Origin: Solenopsis invicta
Taxonomy: Eukaryota; Arthropoda; Insecta; Hymenoptera; Formicidae
Assembly (NCBI RefSeq): GCF_016802725.1
Contig: NC_052665.1
Coordinates: 1,116,001-1,180,000, forward strand
DNA length: 64,000 bases
Direction: 5' to 3'
Numbering within the stretch: position 1 is the first letter of the stretch; every line of letters starts with the position of its first letter. Of the stretch, positions 50,140-62,016 are shown piece after piece. Below the pieces are notes generated by a model. That model saw only the letters and a list, made by a program, of their open reading frames with translations. It did not search any database and had not been told where the DNA came from. A program made the position numbers and the translations under genes.

Positions 50140-50870
50140 CGTACAACATACGTCACGGTTGCTCGCGCCCGCGTTCCCGCGTCCGTCTCCTTGTCCGGTA
50201 CGCTGTTATCGTTGTCGTTACACATGAAGGGCATTCTCCATAAGACGTATCACGCAGCTCGCAGATCGCGACAGTCGGACAAGAGCATCAATAGTACTAC
50301 TGACGCTTCTAGGCTATCGTGTCCGCATTTGCAGCCTGCGAGCCGCATTCTGCGTCTTGTGTGGAAGTTGTGGAACGACCACTCGTTTCTCGGCACACGC
50401 GAGTTCGGGATCGACGTGTCACTCGCGAGCATCGAATCTTGGCGCCGGTCGAAATAATCATAGGTCCTGAAACGCCGCGGACAATGTCGGCAATGTTTCA
50501 CGTACGCCTTTTTCGCGACGGAGACGTCGGAGTCCCGCGTGATGGCGTCGAATTGTCGCGAGCGAGCGCTGCGTCTCGCGTGTTTACGCGCCAGCGTCCG
50601 AAGTGCGTATGCGAGTGGAATGCGTCGGTCGTGTCGGTGATGCGACGTCGACGGTGTGCCGCGAGTGAACGTGATTTGTTGCTCGTACGATTCTTCGGAT
50701 GGACCGATTACGAGAGGTGAAACCAAAGGTGAACGATGGCTCTGGCGTTTCGAGGCTCGTAGACGCGATCCCCTGCCGCGTAGGTTAGGTTCCCGCGCGA
50801 TATCGAGGATTCACCACGCTCGAAAATCCGTCGTCGTGCGCGAAATTCGTGTCTCGGGAGTGCCTGCATA

Positions 50871-50996
50871 ATGACTGACATCTGTAACGGTGGCTTCCCA
50901 TACAGAACAGAAGCTTGGAGAAACATTGCTCCAGCCAGAGCCGGCAATTTATCAGAACTTCGAGTGCGGAGTTCTCTACCAGTTAGCCGGGTGAAG
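50871..50996 (+). CDS. Candidate first coding exon or small ORF (41 codons)
   Basis: The ATG at 50,871 opens 41 codons to TGA at 50,994-50,996. The peptide is well mixed: Thr/Asp/Ile/Cys, a Gly-Gly-Phe-Pro-Tyr segment, a Trp, then Tyr-Gln-Asn-Phe-Glu-Cys, ending in Tyr-Gln-Leu-Ala-Gly. The frame would lose its stop if splicing used the donor CCGG|GTGAAG at 50,991/50,992 and joined the acceptor at 51,110. The joined frame then runs on for about 18 codons, hydrophobic at first. A second donor, GGAG|GTAGGT at 51,014/51,015, would leave it as a complete upstream ORF. It lies about 735 bp downstream of the proposed initiator. I do not recognise the sequence. Confidence 0.38.
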
Positions 50997-51110
50997 GGAA
51001 GGAAGAGAGGAGGTAGGTACAGCCCGAAAATATCTATAAATTAGTAAAAAGATCTCTTGACATCTTAAAGACTATTTTTTTGGTAACTTATCTTTTTTCT
51101 GTTATCTAGG

Positions 51111-52007
51111 TTGGTGCTCGTTGTGAATTTTTGCGCACCAATTTGGCCAGTGAAAAACTCTAAATAATATGGAAAAAAATGGCCAAATTCCGAGTGTGGA
51201 AATTTTACATTCAGATTAATTCAAGTTAGTGAAGCTACTCTGTATATAAGCCGGCGCTGGCTGCGACGTTACAACATTGCATATTGCAGTGCAGTGTATT
51301 TTAACAGTACAGAAATTTTTGATTCTTAATTGTGTCAAAATTAATTCAGGAACGTATGGTATTTTTGAAAATTATACAGTGTAATTCCTAACTACGTATA
51401 AAATATTAAAGGAGATATTTCTTATTTTATGAAGAAAAGATACAACATTATCCAAATATATCTTAAATTGCTTTGTTTTCAGAATAGGTGTCAAAGTTGA
51501 GAAAAGAAATTTTAAAAATTTAGAAAACGCTTAGAAATATTTTAATGAAATTTGGTGTGCTTACATGTGGTATTATGAATTATTTTTCATTATTAATAAA
51601 CCATTTTTTAGATTTACCAAGGGTGTTTGTACAGGAAATCATATTAAGTGTTTGAAATTAAAGAATAATACGCTACAATTTTTTTAAAGAAGAAAGAAAA
51701 AAGAAATACAAAAGGCAAGCTCTTTGACAGGCTTTTATAGAGTCTTAGTTTGAGATTTCAAAAACTTATTATTGAAGTTTGAAATTTCTTAAAATAGGTT
51801 AAGATGTATTTTAAACTTTTTACACTTGGAATCACTCTGTATTTTAATACTGCTGCAATAGGCAACATTGTATTATATTGTTGCAATGTTAATGTAATCG
51901 TTCTGTGCTGTGGGTAACTTACTGGACTAGTGTGAGTGGATCAAGTGGCTGTTTGATCGAAGGAAGGGATTCAACTGCTGGCAGGAGAAGGGTGATGGAT
52001 TCAGCTG
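51111..52007 (+). other. Candidate 5' exon ending just after a start codon
   Basis: The left border is a good acceptor: a T-rich tract from about 51,068, then TTATCTAG at 51,103-51,110. The right border is the donor CTG|GTGAGTAA at 52,007/52,008. The exon is AT-rich with many stops, as in a 5' untranslated region. At 51,995 an ATG opens Met-Asp-Ser-Ala and one extra base before the donor (phase 1), a common arrangement for the first coding exon of a gene with a long first intron. A TATA box at 51,243 suggests an alternative start within this exon. No following exon is recognised, so the remaining 12 kb of the window would be intron. Confidence 0.35.
51243..51250 (+). promoter_or_regulatory. 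TATA box TATATAAG
   Basis: TATATAAG is followed by a GC-rich stretch. An initiation region would fall near 51,270-51,280 (ACAACATTGC, then GCAGTGCAGTG a little further). It could drive a shorter transcript that ends its first exon at the donor at 52,008. The surroundings are AT-rich, so a chance match is possible. Confidence 0.35.
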
Positions 52008-52013
52008 GTGAGT

Positions 52014-52678
52014 AATTTTTTATTATATTGGCTTATAATTTTCATCGTAATATTTGCAATGTGGCATTGTAATAATCGTATATCGGTATACATTTGACAC
52101 TTTTTTTTCAATGCGTTGATATAAAATGCATTCTGCCTATATATTCATTTATAATAAATATGTTTTTGTCGATTTTCTCGGCTTCTTTGATATTTTGATT
52201 AGGAAGATTTTATATATTTATTAGAAATACTATATTTAGATAGGATCTTTCTGAGCTTTTAATAATATTTCGCAATTTCAAATTTTCTAATGGTTTTAAA
52301 ATTATGTTCAAATTACATAAACAACAACGTTTAGCCCACTAATTTAAACTTTAAGCAACAAGTTAATTGACGCATGCCTGCTTCTATTTTATTTCCATAT
52401 TTATGTCTTATGTCAATTTCTTTATATATTAATTAACTTTAATTTTGAGTTATAACTTATTTTTTATTTTTTTCTAATTTTAAGAGTTAAAAGAAGATAA
52501 AAAATAATTAAAATTAATTTTTATTGAATAGAAATGAACATCAGAGACGTATGATTGAAAATGGTGAAAATTATTGCATATATTTTTTTTAGTTTTTGCA
52601 CATGTGCATATACATATTTAGTAAATATATACAAAGTTTTATATGGTTGAATATTTACTAGTTTTTATGTTTTTAGGT
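52014..52678. other. AT-rich intron-like sequence
   Basis: Starts directly after the donor at 52,008. No gene, repeat unit or motif seen. Confidence 0.5.
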
Positions 52679-53163
52679 TTAACCCTTTCGTGCCTACTTG
52701 CATATGTGTATCAAATCTTAAAAAATTTATATTTTTCACAAAAATAAAGATAGCAATCTCTTCTTGAGCTTATTTTAAAGATAAAGAATAGAACTCTTCA
52801 TAAAAAAAATTAACATCCTTGGAAGTTTTCTTCTTTGATCTGCATATCTTATCAAAAATTTGTACAATGGAGTAAAAGTAAAAAATGCATATATCTTCCA
52901 TAAAAATTAAGATAGCGTGTTCTTTCAAAGCTCATCTTGAAAGTAAAAGTTTTCAACGTAAAAGCTATTTCTAAAAAAAATCTGTTTAATTTCAAATTTA
53001 TTTTAAATAAAAATATTAAATTTTGTTGGATTTGAGCGATAGTTTGATTTTCCATTTTGAATTTTGAAATGTTGATCAAAAATTAGTGACCCAAAAAACT
53101 TTAGCAAGGCGTGAATTAGATGCTAATTATTCCTAGAAAAGAGTTAGACACGAAAGGGTTTAA
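52679..53163. mobile_element. piggyBac-type MITE, 485 bp including TTAA duplications
   Basis: The left border reads TTAA followed by CCCTTTCGTGCCTA. The reverse complement of the right border reads TTAA followed by ACCCTTTCGTGTCTA. TTAA target sites and CCCTTT-starting termini are the hallmark of the piggyBac superfamily. The interior is AT-rich with no transposase, so it is non-autonomous. A 75-codon minus-strand frame inside is not recognisable as protein. Confidence 0.8.
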
Positions 53164-55937
53164 AGCAAACATTATTTCTTAAAAACTATTTACTTGTCGA
53201 CCTCAACTTTTACACATATGTATATAAAATTTGTTTCGCGCACAAATTAGGGCGACATCTATAAATTAACTGTTTTTTCATGCACATTAAAGTCAATCAG
53301 TTTTGTTAACAAGTATGATAATTATTCTTTAAAACTGCTTTATTTTAATATGTTTTACTAATTCTAGTTCAGGCAATAAACGGACGTATACTTTACATAT
53401 ACACATAGTTGAAGTAGTTTAATAGTTTCTGAGAATACGTGTGAGCTAACTTGAAAAATGTAATTTAAAGTTTATGTAATGTAAAAACAATAAACATTTA
53501 GTCATGTCAAAATTTATATTGCACAAGAATATGTGCATGAGTTTTCTTTAAAAGATTTTCTAAAAATAAGCAAACTTTTTTCGTACTCTGTGGATTAGAT
53601 ACTTCCTCTTACACGCTTTCTTAAATATACATGTTAACTAGTTCTATCCAATTAATAATTTCTTACGCAGCGTATATTTTTGCGATATTAATCAAGGACA
53701 GAAAGTATGTGAATTTTTTTCTGGTGTCTGCGATAAATATATAATGTAACAATTTCGAAAGTGGTGTCCGCAGGAAGTGGCATTTATCGAGGGATTAGAC
53801 CGAATATATTTCAGATTGGGGGCAATTAATTATGTGAGCGAAGCTATCGTTTTAATTATACGTGATTAATAAGTATTGCTCACTAATTTCCCATTTGCCG
53901 GATATATGTACCCTTAACTGGGACAGCAGACGATACGCTCGTAATTAGGACACAGACCGGGCCGGGCGTACCTGCCATATTTTACGTTGCATTACGTCGG
54001 TCGGACTCGCCGCGCGCCCGGTGCATCGCGATGCATCGCTACTCGCATAGAGCTATATAACGGACGCGGCGTCCGCTTCACCATGGACAAACGCGATCCC
54101 AGGTCCAACGCACATCCGACACATCGCGCTACGAACGGAGCCTTACAAATGCCGCGCGTGATATGTCGTGATTACGTAACGCGAATAAACCCGCAACAAA
54201 GTAGACACGTCCGGGAGTATTTCACGATTTCATTCGCGTCGCCGTCACGCCGGCAGTGGCCGCACCCTCGCGAGATCCGCGATATCTTTATAACTTTTGT
54301 GACGCGCGTTTTATGCGACCGTTGCCCTTTCCCGCATTGTTGATTTTAGTCGTACGTCTAATTATTTTGCCGCCGCCCTTACGGCGAGCGTTTCGTCGCA
54401 CGCCGTCCACATATTTCGCGCGCGTTATTTTTGTATACGGGAGAATGATCGTCGGCCATGTCGCGCGTGGTGACGGCGAATTACGAGGTCGGGAAAGTTT
54501 ATTGCGTTGGATAGCTTGAGTAAATATATCCGTCGCACGATGAGCAAACACGGAAAAGAGTATTTTTTTGGAGATCAAAGGTGCGCGCAACATTTCAACT
54601 AACCGAATCTCTTTAGCGTACATGAAACGACACTTCAAACATGCGCTCATGCATGCCCGGGGCCTTTTCAAAAAAATATGATGACGCGCGCTTTGTAGAC
54701 GGTTGAGCGAAGTACTGTTTTGAACGTATCCGCGCGATGCAGCAGAAACGGCTGCTGATTTGTTTTCATAAAAGCCAAATGCGCCGGGATTGCACGGAAT
54801 CGTTACTGTCACTCGCTTACCGGAAGAGTTATGATGTTGTTGACGTAGCCGAATGGGCTTGCGAGGCGGGCGAAATTCTCGCGTTCCAGGATTCGACATC
54901 AAAGTTCACCTAAGTTTGTTCGCCGCGTTATCTAACGAAGGTATTTGCATCGCAGGAATTTCAGTAATTATGCATACCTAATTAGCCATTGTGTCCCATC
55001 TTATGCGATCTAGTGCCTTGCCTGCGACGTCTCGAGCGTGTGCGCGTCGCGTTCGAGGAACAATCAATTTCTGTGAATAATACGAGTATATTGCGCGCGA
55101 GAGAATATTATTAAGAATTTTTAGGAAAGCATCCTCGCATTTAGATGTTTGTTAGCATCAGTTATCGTTAAATTGATTTTCAAGATGATCTCTATTTAAT
55201 ATGAGTTATCAACATTATTAACTCAGAGGCAGCTGTTAACATAAAAGGCAAATATCAATTTGCCAGATCTAAAATTCATTACAAATAGAATTAGAATTCA
55301 GAAAGGCGTAAACTTGCGATGCACTTGACGCATCATCGTTCGTGTACGACGATTGTAGTCGCGAAAATGTCGTATTTAAAGCCCCGATAAATTTGAGGAA
55401 GCTCCGAGATTCTCCGTTTTCGCTCCCCATTAACAACGTCGATCGGACCCGATATCGAACGGCGAAGTTTCGACGGTATAGTAGGTGCAGCCTGGTAATC
55501 AGTCTCGCTCGGGCGAGTAATAAATTTCACCGCAATGGTGTACCACGCGTGCCACGTGACCCCGATCCTTCCCTGCCGCACTTCTCAGGCACTTCCCTCA
55601 TAATTCATCGGCCATTTTATCGTGCCGTCGAATATATTCACGAAAATCCGCGGTAATCGTCCCCTCGTAATTCCCATCACGACACTCGATCGAGAGAGAG
55701 ACGCGACCGAGCGACCTAACGGCCGGCCGCCGGCCGGCCGACCAGCCGGCCGGTCCGACCCCTCGGTGCACTCGATAGCGCGCGCGGCACCATTGGTGCA
55801 GCGAGCCGAGCGTAGATTGGGATCCGGTTTCAGATTCGTCCGGGATTTAGATCATTATCCGCCGACGGGACTTGGGAACACGTCGCCGTGGCGCACGATG
55901 TGTTCTTTGACGCGCCGCAAATCCCCGCGCGAAACAA
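53164..55937. other. Spacer or intron; CpG-rich from about 53.9 kb, no supported gene
   Basis: AT-rich up to 53,900, then GC-rich. An ATG at 54,083 in a very good context (CACCATGG) opens 86 codons on the plus strand. A TATATAA lies only 24 bp upstream, too close to place the start of transcription before that ATG. On the minus strand an ATG at 54,899 leads after 26 codons to a donor-like GTAAGC. Neither is recognised. A run of GGCC/CCGG palindromes lies near 55,720-55,755. Confidence 0.45.
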
Positions 55938-55955
55938 TTAACCCTTTGCACTGGT
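55938..55955 (+). mobile_element. Solitary piggyBac-like end
   Basis: TTAA is followed by CCCTTTGCACTGG and then GC-rich sequence, a typical piggyBac-type terminus in insects. No matching opposite end (…CCAGTGCAAAGGGTTAA) is found in the following sequence, so the element is truncated or the match is partial. Confidence 0.4.
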
Positions 55956-56084
55956 GTCGCCGCTCGTCGGAGCGCGTGGTGCCCGGGATACGAACGATAC
56001 ACCCGGCAAGATAGAACTTTATGCGCGCGTGAGTGTCGCGCCTGCATTCGTTACACGATCCTTTGTGACGGCAAATGTTGCATG

Positions 56085-56110
56085 CATATATATGTATATA
56101 TATATATATA
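56085..56110. repeat. (TA)n microsatellite
   Basis: A CATATATATG-containing TA run at the switch from CpG-rich to AT-rich sequence. Confidence 0.9.
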
Positions 56111-56383
56111 GTTTTTTTACAACGTTTCAAGCGTATTGCATTCAACGCGATTAAATGCGTGGTGATAATTACGCGACTGTTTCCTTTCTGTCTCGAGTAC
56201 AACATATTAAATAATTTGATATTATACAATTTTAATCAAATGAAATATGTAAGTGATTCTAATATATCGTTGATTATAGAGGAAAGTTGCCAATAAATCT
56301 CTTAAAGTGATACTCTCTTATTTCTCGAAAGTTATTATATCTATTGTATTAAATAACAGTTAATTAATAACACTAGTTTACAG

Positions 56384-57264
56384 TTAAAAATTATTTTAAA
56401 TTAGTCAAGGTTTCTTATAGATTTTTGGATGCTGAAAACGATGTTGCAAACCAAATTTTACTAGCACGTTAGATTTTCAAAAAATAATTGAGGTTTATTA
56501 CGTAAAAATGGCTTTTTTGCTATATTTGAGATTTTGTGTAGAAAAGATTAGCGTTATCTAAAAATTCTGATCAGAATGTATTATTAATCTTTCCCTATAT
56601 ATAAGATACAATTTTTTAATTTCAATATCTTATTTTTTTTAGCCATGTTGTGAAAGATTAAAGCTGGAAACTACTTTTGAGGTAACGTCGCACGCACGAT
56701 CGGCGGCTCAGCCGTTGAGCAGCAGTGGGAAGGGAATGATTGTATCATTACATATATATTTGTCCTCTTTTAGAGGAGGAATACAATTTTTATTAGAAAC
56801 TTTTTTTCGAAAATCCATTAGTTTCGAAAAATTCAGAGTAGGTAATTACACTATATACAAATACATGTTTATTATAATCTATTAGGATAAATTGCACTAT
56901 GTATGTGTATCGATAATTCTAATCTACGAATATTATAAATATATATCTATTTCAGTATTATGGTGGAATATTTGCTATCTTTATATTTAAATTTATCATA
57001 TCATGGTTAAAAAGTAAGATATTTAAAAAAGAAATTTAAAAAATGCGTTTTTTATAAAATAAACAATACATTATGATTTTTGATCGGAATTTCAAGATCT
57101 CATTAACTTCTTTTAGAAAAATTTCAAGTATTGCAAAATAGCCATTTTTGTATATTAAATCTTAATTATTTTTGAAAACTGACGTAGTCGTGAAAATTAG
57201 TATCTTTTTCAACATCCAAAAATCTATATATAAGACCATCTTGTCTTTCAAAATAATTAAACTC
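56384..57264. mobile_element. 881-bp element with about 270-bp terminal inverted repeats
   Basis: The left arm (56,384-56,653) and the reverse complement of the right arm (56,996-57,264) align along their whole length. Shared blocks include TATAGATTTTTGGATG, TTTCAAAAAATAATT, AAAAATGGCT and AATATCTTA. Divergence is substantial, with small indels. The unpaired middle (56,654-56,995) includes a short GC-rich stretch with CGGCGGCTCAGCCG, unlike the AT-rich arms. No transposase is encoded. Long terminal repeats occur in several DNA-transposon groups, so the superfamily is left open. Confidence 0.72.
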
Positions 57265-57415
57265 TATATATTTTTGTAAATTAATGTAATTAAAGAAAGA
57301 AACACTCGTAACTCGTCCGCTGGCTTATTTCTGCATAAAATCAGGTAAAAACAAATTCTTTAAATGTAAAAGCGATATTATAAAAACTATATCGTTTTGT
57401 AGAAAACACTTTTTA

Positions 57416-57866
57416 CACAGAGAGAAACAATTTTTTAAATGAGAAACATACATTTTCTTAAAACCATGTGTTTTAATGAAAGCATTTGTTTGTTTTGTTT
57501 AAGTAAAATATTTACTTTTAAAATAATAGACATGTTAGCTTAAATATATACATTTATATTGTTACATTTGCATAATGATATTACAAATAAGCTAATAATA
57601 TTATTAAACTTAATTAAATTGTTTTCTTGGATTAATAATCTGTGATTACCTTGAAAATTAAAATAATCTAACAGTAAATATTTTAAGTAGAACTGTAAAA
57701 AACAAATTCTTGATTAAAAATTATTTTTTTATTTTATTTACATAAATATTGTATTTAAGAAATTTTTAACTCAGCTGCAAGTAAATAAGTTATAGGACCC
57801 ACCGGACAAATAATTTTTTTATGTTAAACAAATTTTTTTGGTTTTAAGATATTTTTTCTCTCAGTG
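57416..57866. mobile_element. 451-bp TA-flanked element, CACTGAGAGAAAA ends
   Basis: The left terminus CACAGAGAGAAACAATTTTT and the reverse complement of the right terminus CACTGAGAGAAAAAATATCT match well, followed by TTAAAACCA in both arms. TA is directly outside on each side (57,414-57,415 and 57,867-57,868). The interior is AT-rich and non-coding. Same family signature as 59,546-59,776 and 61,528-62,931. Confidence 0.65.
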
Positions 57867-59545
57867 TATGTAGTTTGCATTTATATTTCCGAAGTTTGGT
57901 TTCTAATTTTTAAAATACAGTTTTAGTGTTTAAAATACAATTCAAGAACAAAATATCGGTAACTTTTCTCACACTATAATGAAATAACATTTTTTTCTAA
58001 CATACTTTATAATACATTTATTATAATAATTTTATTATGAATTAAAAAGTTAGTGAGCCCGTTGAATTTGTAAACGCAATTTTGATTATATAACTTAGTC
58101 TTGTATTTTGCACAAGCAAGCGCTTACTAAGCACGAAGTGACTTTCCGCTGGACACCATCTAATACTGCACTATCTTGTATCTTGTTTACCCGGTGGACA
58201 GTATGTTTTCAGCATCCAGGCATGCTAGATAAGCGTTCGTGGTAGTTGCTAAGTTGCTCGAGAGTCGGTCAAGTACTCAGCAAAATATTCACGCGTTCTC
58301 GTAGCGGACGAGAGAAAGAAAAAGATTGATTTTCTGAAAACGCGAAGATATTCATCTACATTCTGCTGCTGCGGGATAACGATTAGAAAACCACGAGTGA
58401 CGATCGTAACCTTTTACGAGCACCCTTTTACAAAACTTATGCGACTCCGGCCATGGGATAATTAACACGACGACCGACGTTGCACGTTGAATCTGCCGGG
58501 GGTCGCGCGTCGTCAGGACTGACCAAATTACTCTCGAAATTGGCTTCGCGTGACGCGCCGCATTACGACATTCTGATATAACCCCGTTTGCACCTAACTA
58601 CATTAAATTCCAAAACAAAATGCGCGGACGAAATTTGCATTTCCCCTCTGGCGCACACATCCGCGCGGCGCCGTTGGGAGCAACTCCCGGATAAAACGTG
58701 CATGATGCACGCGGCGCGCTCCGGCAGCGCGGTCCGCGCGGCATTAAAATTATATTATTTCGCCAGCTTCGAACGTACGCGAAGTATGCGCCGCGTTGAT
58801 TATGAGTTTTAATGAATTTCTACGGGATCATTACAAAGCCGCTGTCGGGGCTGTGGCGGTCGGCACACGTGGCCCTGTCCGCTCGCGCGCACCACAGGCG
58901 TATTTGTGAAACGCAGCACGGCGCCGCGTTACGCGACGATCGACTCTCTCCTCTCTCCTCTCTCGCGCGCACGCCTTTATTGCCTCGTGTACACGCGCGA
59001 CCGTATTATATTCCCGGGGCTTTTTCACAGATAGAGTCGTACGGGTTAGGACTGACAAATGGAGCCGACACGTGTCACGATGCTAATGCGCGGTGAAAAA
59101 TTATTTCGCAATATTCGAACCGTGTGCGGCGGGGCGTCGCGCCCTTTCTCTCCGTCGAGCTCGTGCTCCTTTGCCTCGCCTCGCCTCGCCTCGCCTCGAC
59201 GAACAGATCTGTTCCTTTGCTATTAAGCGGCAATAAAACAGTCGGAGTTCTACGGGGTGAGAAATAAATGATTAATCTTCTGCTCTGATCAGTGCGTGCG
59301 GCTCCCTCAATGAGGTCTAAATGATTTTCGCGGATTATCAATCTTTTCTGGGTGTCTTGCATGATTATTTACAAACACCAGAGATAATCAGACAGACTGC
59401 TAAGCTTATTTGGCGAATAATACCGTATGCTTAAGGTAAGTTGAACCCCAACTATGCGAATCAACGACAGATTCGAACGAATCTCTAAATTTAAACGAAA
59501 TATATCGTCGTGTGAAATATAAAAATAAAAAACAAGCATTTTATA
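57867..59545. other. Spacer or intron with CpG-rich block (about 58.4-59.2 kb)
   Basis: No gene is supported. Short frames on both strands of the CpG-rich block have no recognisable content. The GCCTC array is listed separately. Confidence 0.5.
59173..59198. repeat. (GCCTC)5 pentanucleotide repeat
   Basis: Five perfect GCCTC units. Its complement GAGGC/GACGA-like pentamer array also occurs, less regular, near 12,375-12,414. Confidence 0.95.
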
Positions 59546-59776
59546 CGTTGAGGGAAAAATTATTAAATTTTAATAAATTTTAATGAATATGCATTCGAAT
59601 AGTACTAATGAAATATTTATTAAATGTAAATATATATTTATAATATTTATTACAAGAACCAGCAATTTAAGTATTATTTTTTTTACAGAGTAAATATTTA
59701 TGTACCGTAAGTAAATATTTTATTAGTACTATTCGAATAAATATTTATGAAAATTTAGAAAATTTTTTTCTCAGTG
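59546..59776. mobile_element. 231-bp MITE of the CACTGAGAAAAA family
   Basis: The right terminus, reverse complemented, reads CACTGAGAAAAAAATT. The left reads CGTTGAGGGAAAAATTATTA, a decayed version. Inside, ATTCGAATAGTACTAAT in the left arm is repeated inverted in the right arm. TA flanks the left end; the right flank is TTA. Non-coding. Confidence 0.62.
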
Positions 59777-61527
59777 TTACAATATTAAATTATTCACTTA
59801 CAATCTTGTGTACTTGCAATATTAAATCATAATGAAATAAATTAATTTAAGAAAAAAGAGGAAACCTCCGTCACATGGTGAAAGTTTATGCCATATGAAA
59901 ATTCGTATCGCATCACGGCAGAAATTGTTGTATACAATGATAAATACGGAAAAATTTGCGATGTTTGAACGGTTGTATATTAGAAACGGTTGGTACGTTA
60001 ATTCGAGCTTGTATTTTACAGGCATATATATTAACATCTAAATTACTTGAGACGTAAGTTTCAAAACATTCTTGAATAATGTGTTTTGGAGTCTAACTAC
60101 CTTAATTGAAGAAAGGGTGTGTAAGTCAGCAAAAATAAACAGTTTGAGAATAATTATTTCGACGCGATGAGGAACGACAGATTTTATCTTTGCAGAATAA
60201 AAACGTAACAAAAGATATATTGTAAAAAAAATACAGTTATGAATAAATGATTAATTGAACAATTGAAAATCGTCATAATTACGCGATGATATTATATGCA
60301 AATGTATTCGATTTCGACATTCGATTATCATTCGATTTCATTCAAATAACAATCATACATATTTCCATTTCTCATTGTCACCCGCCGTTTCGATGATATT
60401 CAGTATTATTCCGTATTGTATTCCACGTATTCAAACAAACTGCGGGATAGCGATAGGCGGGAATCGGAGTATCAAAATGTACTCGGGAGGGTGGCGGACG
60501 CGTGATGCGCAAGGAAAAGGGAACGAAAAAGGATGGAGGGCGCGAGAGAATCGGATGTGGTGGGGGAGAACGAAAGAGAATGGCATTTGCACTGGCTCAC
60601 GGCCAAATCCCACCTCATCAAAATGTCGGAAAGACGGCTCGAGACGAGTCAAGGCAACACGGTCTGAATGTCGTCCCTTGAGGAACCGTCGTCCCTACGA
60701 GATTCGGCGTGGGTGACGAGGGAGACCCACGATGGCCTTGATATTTTTCGTCGTTGCGATACGTAGAACGCGGAAAGGAGCGCGACAAATGCGAGACGAA
60801 CGCGAAAGTCATCGCTCATCCTCACGTGGTACACGGCCACCACCTTGATCATCATAACTCAGGATCAGCAGTTTTATCCCTGGTTCCGATTAAACTGACG
60901 AACGATCGTGAACGATTCGAGGGGGGAGCATTCGCCCGCGGTAAATCACGAGAATAAATCGGGTTATCAACAAACCAGCTAATGGGTTTTTATTATGCAC
61001 TGTGCTGGGAGAATTAGATTACTTCAGAGACGCGTCGTTGAGGGGAGAAAGGTTTCGGGTAATAATAATCTAAATAATGAAATAACGCGCTAATTAGAGA
61101 CGTCACATCGATATAAGTGACGGGGATATGATGAAAATTTGACGTAATATAGAATTTTGGTATTAGTAAACATTATAATTGAAAAACGAGATTACTAAGG
61201 GAGAATCTGTACCAAGCATCTCTTTGCGTACCGTCTTATTCGAGAGCAATCTTACCAATGAAATTCTTCAAGAAGCAAGACGGTCGCATAGCGCACAATA
61301 AATATTCTCCAGATCCTTTTGAGGAAGATCTACAAGGCAGACAGGTATTCTATTGCGATCAACGATTGCCTCACTCAGAAATCTGTCATGAGATAGTCGA
61401 CAGACTCGATCTCTGCATTATGAGAAAAATTTATAGCTTTGAGATTTTTGATCTTTCCGCAATTGTTAAGTTTTTTTTTTCGATTATACGAAAGTAATAT
61501 TATATTCGATATAGTATTTGATATATA
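59777..61527. other. Spacer or intron, no supported gene
   Basis: AT-rich to about 60,370, then GC-richer (60,430-60,960). A plus-strand frame starting with ATG at 61,258 (79 codons) is protein-like in its first 30 codons and has a CAG|GTATTC donor-like site at about 61,346. I could not recognise it and do not call it. Confidence 0.45.
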
Positions 61528-61700
61528 CACCGAGAAAAAAGTTATTAAAGTTGTCAACTCAATTAACTGTTTTTAGGTCATGTCGAGGGGAAATTCACAG
61601 CCGGCATTGGTGTACAAAATTTCGGCAGTGGACTGCCGAAAAAAGTAAGCAGTGACCTATAATATTGACGGCATTGTCGTCAGTGGTTGGGGAGTGGTGA

Positions 61701-62016
61701 GCTCACTTCAGAGTCGGTTTTTCGATCATGGGGTTGAGCACAAAAATTTTTTCTTGCATATTCCGAAAGTACATAAATAAAAGAATATTTTAAGCCTATA
61801 ATCAATTTCAGAATTGCTTTCTTTCTGGTAGTTTACTCTTGTACCTGAACGGTGGGGTGCTCACTTCAGGGTCGGTTTTTCGATCACGTGGTTGAGCACA
61901 AAAATCTGGTCTTGCATATTTCGAAAGCACATAAATAGGAGAATATTTTAAGCTTATAATCAGTTTCAGAATTGCTTTCTTTCTGGTACTTTACTCTTGT
62001 ACCGTTAATGTGTATT
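61701..62016 (+). repeat. Two tandem units of about 158 bp (plus diverged further copies)
   Basis: Both units start GCTCACTTCAG, then GTCGGTTTTTCGATCA, and share GGTTGAGCACAAAAAT and CAGAATTGCTTTCTTTCTGG. Two weaker copies follow (about 62,011-62,110 and 62,165-62,275) that keep GAGCACAAAAATTT and GCACATAAAAAGCACTTAAT. They lie inside the nested element. Confidence 0.85.

Noticed and set aside
50791..50802. TAGGTTAGGTT as an interstitial telomere repeat
   Set aside because: Only about two TTAGG units, too short to mean more than chance.
54083..54343. 86-codon plus-strand frame with a perfect-looking start context
   Set aside because: The nearby TATATAA would start transcription at or after the ATG. 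CpG-rich noise frames overlap.
54288..54902. 204-codon minus-strand frame with a donor-like GTAAGC after 26 codons from the ATG
   Set aside because: GC-rich region with long frames on the other strand. Basic, low-information peptide; only the first part could be an exon, and nothing supports it further.
61258..61497. 79-codon plus-strand frame with protein-like first 30 codons
   Set aside because: The second half is AT-driven noise, and the donor-like site inside is weak. Not recognisable.
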